From JAFDWI01 sp964449375 (GTDB taxonomy: Bacteria; Actinomycetota; Acidimicrobiia; Acidimicrobiales; Iamiaceae), in contig CAYVAS010000001.1 in the NCBI GenBank assembly GCA_964449375.1, forward strand, positions 57,437-121,436: 64,000 nt of DNA, read 5' to 3'. Of this stretch, positions 60,782 through 64,000 are shown in pieces. The notes beneath the pieces are model-generated. The model did no database searches. It was not told where the DNA came from and was given only the letters and a program-made list of their open reading frames with translations. Position 1 is the stretch's first letter, and every line of letters begins with the position of its first letter. Made by a program: the position numbers and the translations under genes.

Positions 60782-63700
60782 GCCGCAATGTGGCCGAACC
60801 CTGACGGGTTCGGAGTCCGCCGGTATCGGCGTGCGGCTGGCCGTGCGGTACATCCGCCCGCAATTTGGCCAAACCCTGATGGGTTCGGAGACTCCTGAGC
60901 CCCGCTGTGGCGGGGACGACGTCCACATCTCCCGCAATGTGGCCGAACCCTGATGGGTTCGGAGACGACCAGCGCCGTCGAGTCCCGCTTGTAACTGCCG
61001 TTCCCGCAATGTGGCCGAACCCTGATGGGTTCGGAGACCGAACAGACCCGAGAACACGTCACCGTCCGAGGACGCCCCGCAATGTGGCCGAACCCTGATG
61101 GGTTCGGAGACGACCAGCGCCGTCGAGTCCCGCTTGTAACTGCCGTTCCCGCAATGTGGCCGAACCCTGATGGGTTCGGAGACCGAACAGACCCGAGAAC
61201 ACGTCACCGTCCGAGGACGCCCCGCAATGTGGCCGAACCCTGATGGGTTCGGAGACAACTCGCATGACCCCCGACGAACTACGCCGTCTCACCGCCGCAA
61301 TGTGGCCGAACCCTGATGGGTTCGGAGACACCACGCTGCTTGTCGGGTATGTGCCGAACATGCTGCCCCCGCAATGTGGCCGAACCCTGATGGGTTCGGA
61401 GACGGTTCAGAAGCCCGGATCACCGGCCGACGCCCCAGCCCCGCAATGTGGCCGAACCCTGATGGGTTCGGAGACACCGGCACGGACGGGCGGGTGTACC
61501 GCGCGGACCACCCGCAATGTGGCCGAACCCTGATGGGTTCGGAGACCCCCGACTTGAGCGCGTGTCGCACGGCGTCGAGATCCCCGCAATGTGGCCGAAC
61601 CCTGATGGGTTCGGAGACGTCCCTCTCTTTCAGTAGATCTACGACTGCCTGGCCGCGCTCCCGCAATGTGGCCGAACCCTGATGGGTTCGGAGACTCTGC
61701 GACGCGTCCGCTGACTTCGCGCACCGCCGCTCCCCGCAATGTGGCCGAACCCTGATGGGTTCGGAGACTTCCCGTGGGGCCCGAGTTCACGGTGGCGTCG
61801 ATGCGCCCGCAATGTGGCCGAACCCTGATGGGTTCGGAGACCTCGCAGCCGAGCTCCCGAACACCCCTCTCACTGTGCATCGGCCCGCAATGTGGCCGAA
61901 CCCTGATGGGTTCGGAGACGCACCAGAGCCTTACACATCAGGGCCCGCACATAGTCGCCCGCAATGTGGCCGAACCCTGATGGGTTCGGAGACTCGGCGA
62001 GTGGTTTCCCGGTCGGTGTCGGCGGGGAACCCGCAATGTGGCCGAACCCTGATGGGTTCGGAGACAGCACGCCGAGTGCCGACACTGGCGGTGTCGATGA
62101 CCCCCGCAATGTGGCCGAACCCTGATGGGTTCGGAGACCACCCCCAACAGGCGAACCCCCCAGGGGCCCACAACCCGCAATGTGGCCGAACCCTGATGGG
62201 TTCGGAGACCCATCGGGGCGGAGTCCATGACCGATACCGAGCTACACCCGCAATGTGGCCGAACCCTGATGGGTTCGGAGACTTGGATCGCACTGTGTTC
62301 GGGGTGCACACGCCGGAGTCCCCGCAATGTGGCCGAACCCTGATGGGTTCGGAGACCTGAGCATTCCCCCACCCTGTCCACTTCGGCTCGGCCCGCAATG
62401 TGGCCGAACCCTGATGGGTTCAGAGACGTGGCTGCACCAGACCACCACGGAGCTGTTCGCTGCTCCCGCAATGTGGCCGAACCCTGATGGGTTCGGAGAC
62501 CTCCCCTACCTACCGCCCGGTAGGACCACTAGAGACCCGCAATGTGGCCGAACCCTGATGGGTTCGGAGACCCCCCCGGCCTGGAGAGCGTCGGACACCG
62601 TCGGGAACCCGCAATGTGGCCGAACCCTGATGGGTTCGGAGACCACCACATCGGCTCATCGGGATCGCGCCACACCTCCTCCCGCAATGTGGCCGAACCC
62701 TGATGGGTTCGGAGACGTGGCTGTCGGGACCCACTGGTCCGACCCCCAGGACGCCCCGCAATGTGGCCGAACCCTGATGGGTTCGGAGACCACCCAGCCG
62801 CGAGAACTGGGCCAGCGGCCGAGGCGCGGCCCGCAATGTGGCCGAACCCTGATGGGTTCGGAGACCGCAGCCAGCGCACGGATGTCGGACTCGACCGCGT
62901 TCCCGCAATGTGGCCGAACCCTGATGGGTTCGGAGACCCGCGGCCCGCGTGGGCGTCGACCCGATGCCGGCGGGCCCCGCAATGTGGCCGAACCCTGATG
63001 GGTTCGGAGACGTGACGATCTCCGCCAGCGTGCGGCACGGCAAATCCCCCGCAATGTGGCCGAACCCTGATGGGTTCGGAGACCATGCGGCACGGCCATC
63101 CTGGGGCGGGGACCGTCACCCCCGCAATGTGGCCGAACCCTGATGGGTTCGGAGACCCCTCGTAGGGCGCCGCCATGTCGTCGTAGTGGTGCCCGCAATG
63201 TGGCCGAACCCTGATGGGTTCGGAGACCACACCCGAATCAGCGCGTCCACCTGCGCATCCGACCCGCAATGTGGCCGAACCCTGATGGGTTCGGAGACTC
63301 TCTCCGTCCGCACCGGCCCGCATCCACGCCTCAGCCCCGCAATGTGGCCGAACCCTGATGGGTTCGGAGACCACGCGCTGCTCGGGCAGCGAATCCCAAG
63401 TGGGAAGTCCCGCAATGTGGCCGAACCCTGATGGGTTCGGAGACATCACCTCGGCGTCGATCCCGTCGTCGCCGAAGAACTCCCGCAATGTGGCCGAACC
63501 CTGATGGGTTCGGAGACTTCAATGAGCATGACCGGCCTCGCATCTGGCCTCGTCCCGCAATGTGGCCGAACCCTGATGGGTTCGGAGACCGCCCACGTTG
63601 CCTTCACGTTCCCCGCGGCGCCACCCCCGCAATGTGGCCGAACCCTGATGGGTTCGGAGACGATACTCCGGCGAGTTGCTGCACTCGATACTGACCCCCC

Positions 63701-64000
63701 CGCAATGTGGCCGAACCCTGATGGGTTCGGAGACTTGCCATCTGGCCTCCTAGCCCGTTACAGGGAGCGTCCCCGCAATGTGGCCGAACCCTGATGGGTT
63801 CGGAGACGGGCACGACGACGATCCGCTCCAGCACCGAGGGGATCCCGCAATGTGGCCGAACCCTGATGGGTTCGGAGACCCCACCCTCATCGACGGAGGA
63901 GACCATTTCGAGTCGTCCCCGCAATGTGGCCGAACCCTGATGGGTTCGGAGACGAGGTGATCTCGCGGCCCAGCGACTCGGAGAGGATCGGCCCGCGATG
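60782..64000. CRISPR. CRISPR array: 44 full 36-bp repeats plus a truncated 45th, running off the right edge
   Basis: The repeat, read on the plus strand, starts CCCGCAATGTGG and ends with the 8-bp stem CCGAACCC-TGAT-GGGTTCGG then AGAC. Full repeats run from 60783 to 63953; 63992-64000 (CCCGCGATG) looks like the start of another with one change. Spacers are 35-42 bp. Repeats 1 (60783) and 2 (60858) carry two and three or so substitutions; repeat 8 lacks the first C; repeat 23 (62393) has one change (TTCAGAGAC). Degenerate repeats on the left suggest that end is leader-distal and the leader is beyond the right edge, in which case crRNA comes from the minus strand. The reverse repeat begins GTCTCC and ends ATTGCGGG. 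No cas gene is in view, so the type is open. Confidence 0.97.
60967..61256. repeat. Tandem duplication of a two-spacer block inside the CRISPR array
   Basis: The 145-bp block 60967-61111 (spacer 3, repeat, spacer 4, repeat) is repeated exactly at 61112-61256. Spacers 5 and 6 are therefore copies of 3 and 4. It lies near the left, presumably oldest, end and reflects recombination between repeats rather than new acquisition. Confidence 0.95.

Noticed and set aside
60783..63960. Many open frames encoding repeats such as MWPNPDGFGD or QCGRTLMGSET
   Set aside because: They are translations of the CRISPR repeat in different frames. Spacers of varying length break the frame, and there are no starts with ribosome sites or conserved protein sequence.

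Overview
This is a very GC-rich, densely packed chromosomal window from an actinobacterium. The gene content points to the Acidimicrobiia or a related deep-branching group: a whiB1-pdtaS pair, the DUF3090/SCO1664/MSMEG_4193 trio, DUF3107, paired ArsA-like ATPases, a LytR-CpsA-Psr protein, a class E sortase and mycofactocin genes, with GTG starts and 4-bp ATGA/GTGA overlaps everywhere. The class-level placement is inference. No rRNA, tRNA, transposase or phage gene was recognised.

Positions 1-31300 are mostly housekeeping: Fe-type superoxide dismutase, an LCP cell-wall protein, an acyl-CoA dehydrogenase, a family 5 uracil-DNA glycosylase, the three-gene phosphatase/DUF3090/SCO1664 operon, general EtfBA, a GT-C membrane glycosyltransferase, a lipid kinase and a glycerophosphodiesterase. 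Next come whiB1 (with a CRP-type palindrome upstream) facing pdtaS, two ArsA-like ATPases, a cysteine desulfurase-like enzyme and a large cyclase/ATPase/TPR regulator. A complete System I cytochrome c maturation operon, ccmABCDEFGH plus a ccmI-like gene, runs on the minus strand. Its 57-residue ccmD gene is included here. A sortase closes this part.

Positions 31300-50400 form a mycofactocin region. The minus-strand operon 48268-38420 reads mftA, mftB, mftC, two FadH/OYE-type flavoenzymes, an ETF alpha subunit, a FixC-like flavoprotein, a FixX-like ferredoxin, an ETF beta subunit and mftE. Divergent from mftA is an NDMA-type zinc alcohol dehydrogenase. A plus-strand operon (32230-36374) carries an FGGY sugar kinase, a small membrane protein, a mycofactocin-type SDR and the glycosyltransferase MftF. 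No mftD or mftG is visible. The operon layout suggests that alcohols are oxidised by mycofactocin-dependent dehydrogenases and that electrons leave through the dedicated ETF/FixCX module to the quinone pool.

Positions 49600-56230 hold a TetR regulator and an acyl-CoA dehydrogenase that share a palindromic operator, an unusual PqqD-like/Tat-signal protein, and a compatible-solute ABC transporter whose binding protein looks circularly permuted. CysS, an MBL-Rieske fusion and MurB follow.

Positions 60782-64000 are a CRISPR array of 44 complete 36-bp repeats that runs off the right edge. The first two repeats are degenerate, and a two-spacer block has been duplicated in tandem. No cas gene is in the window.
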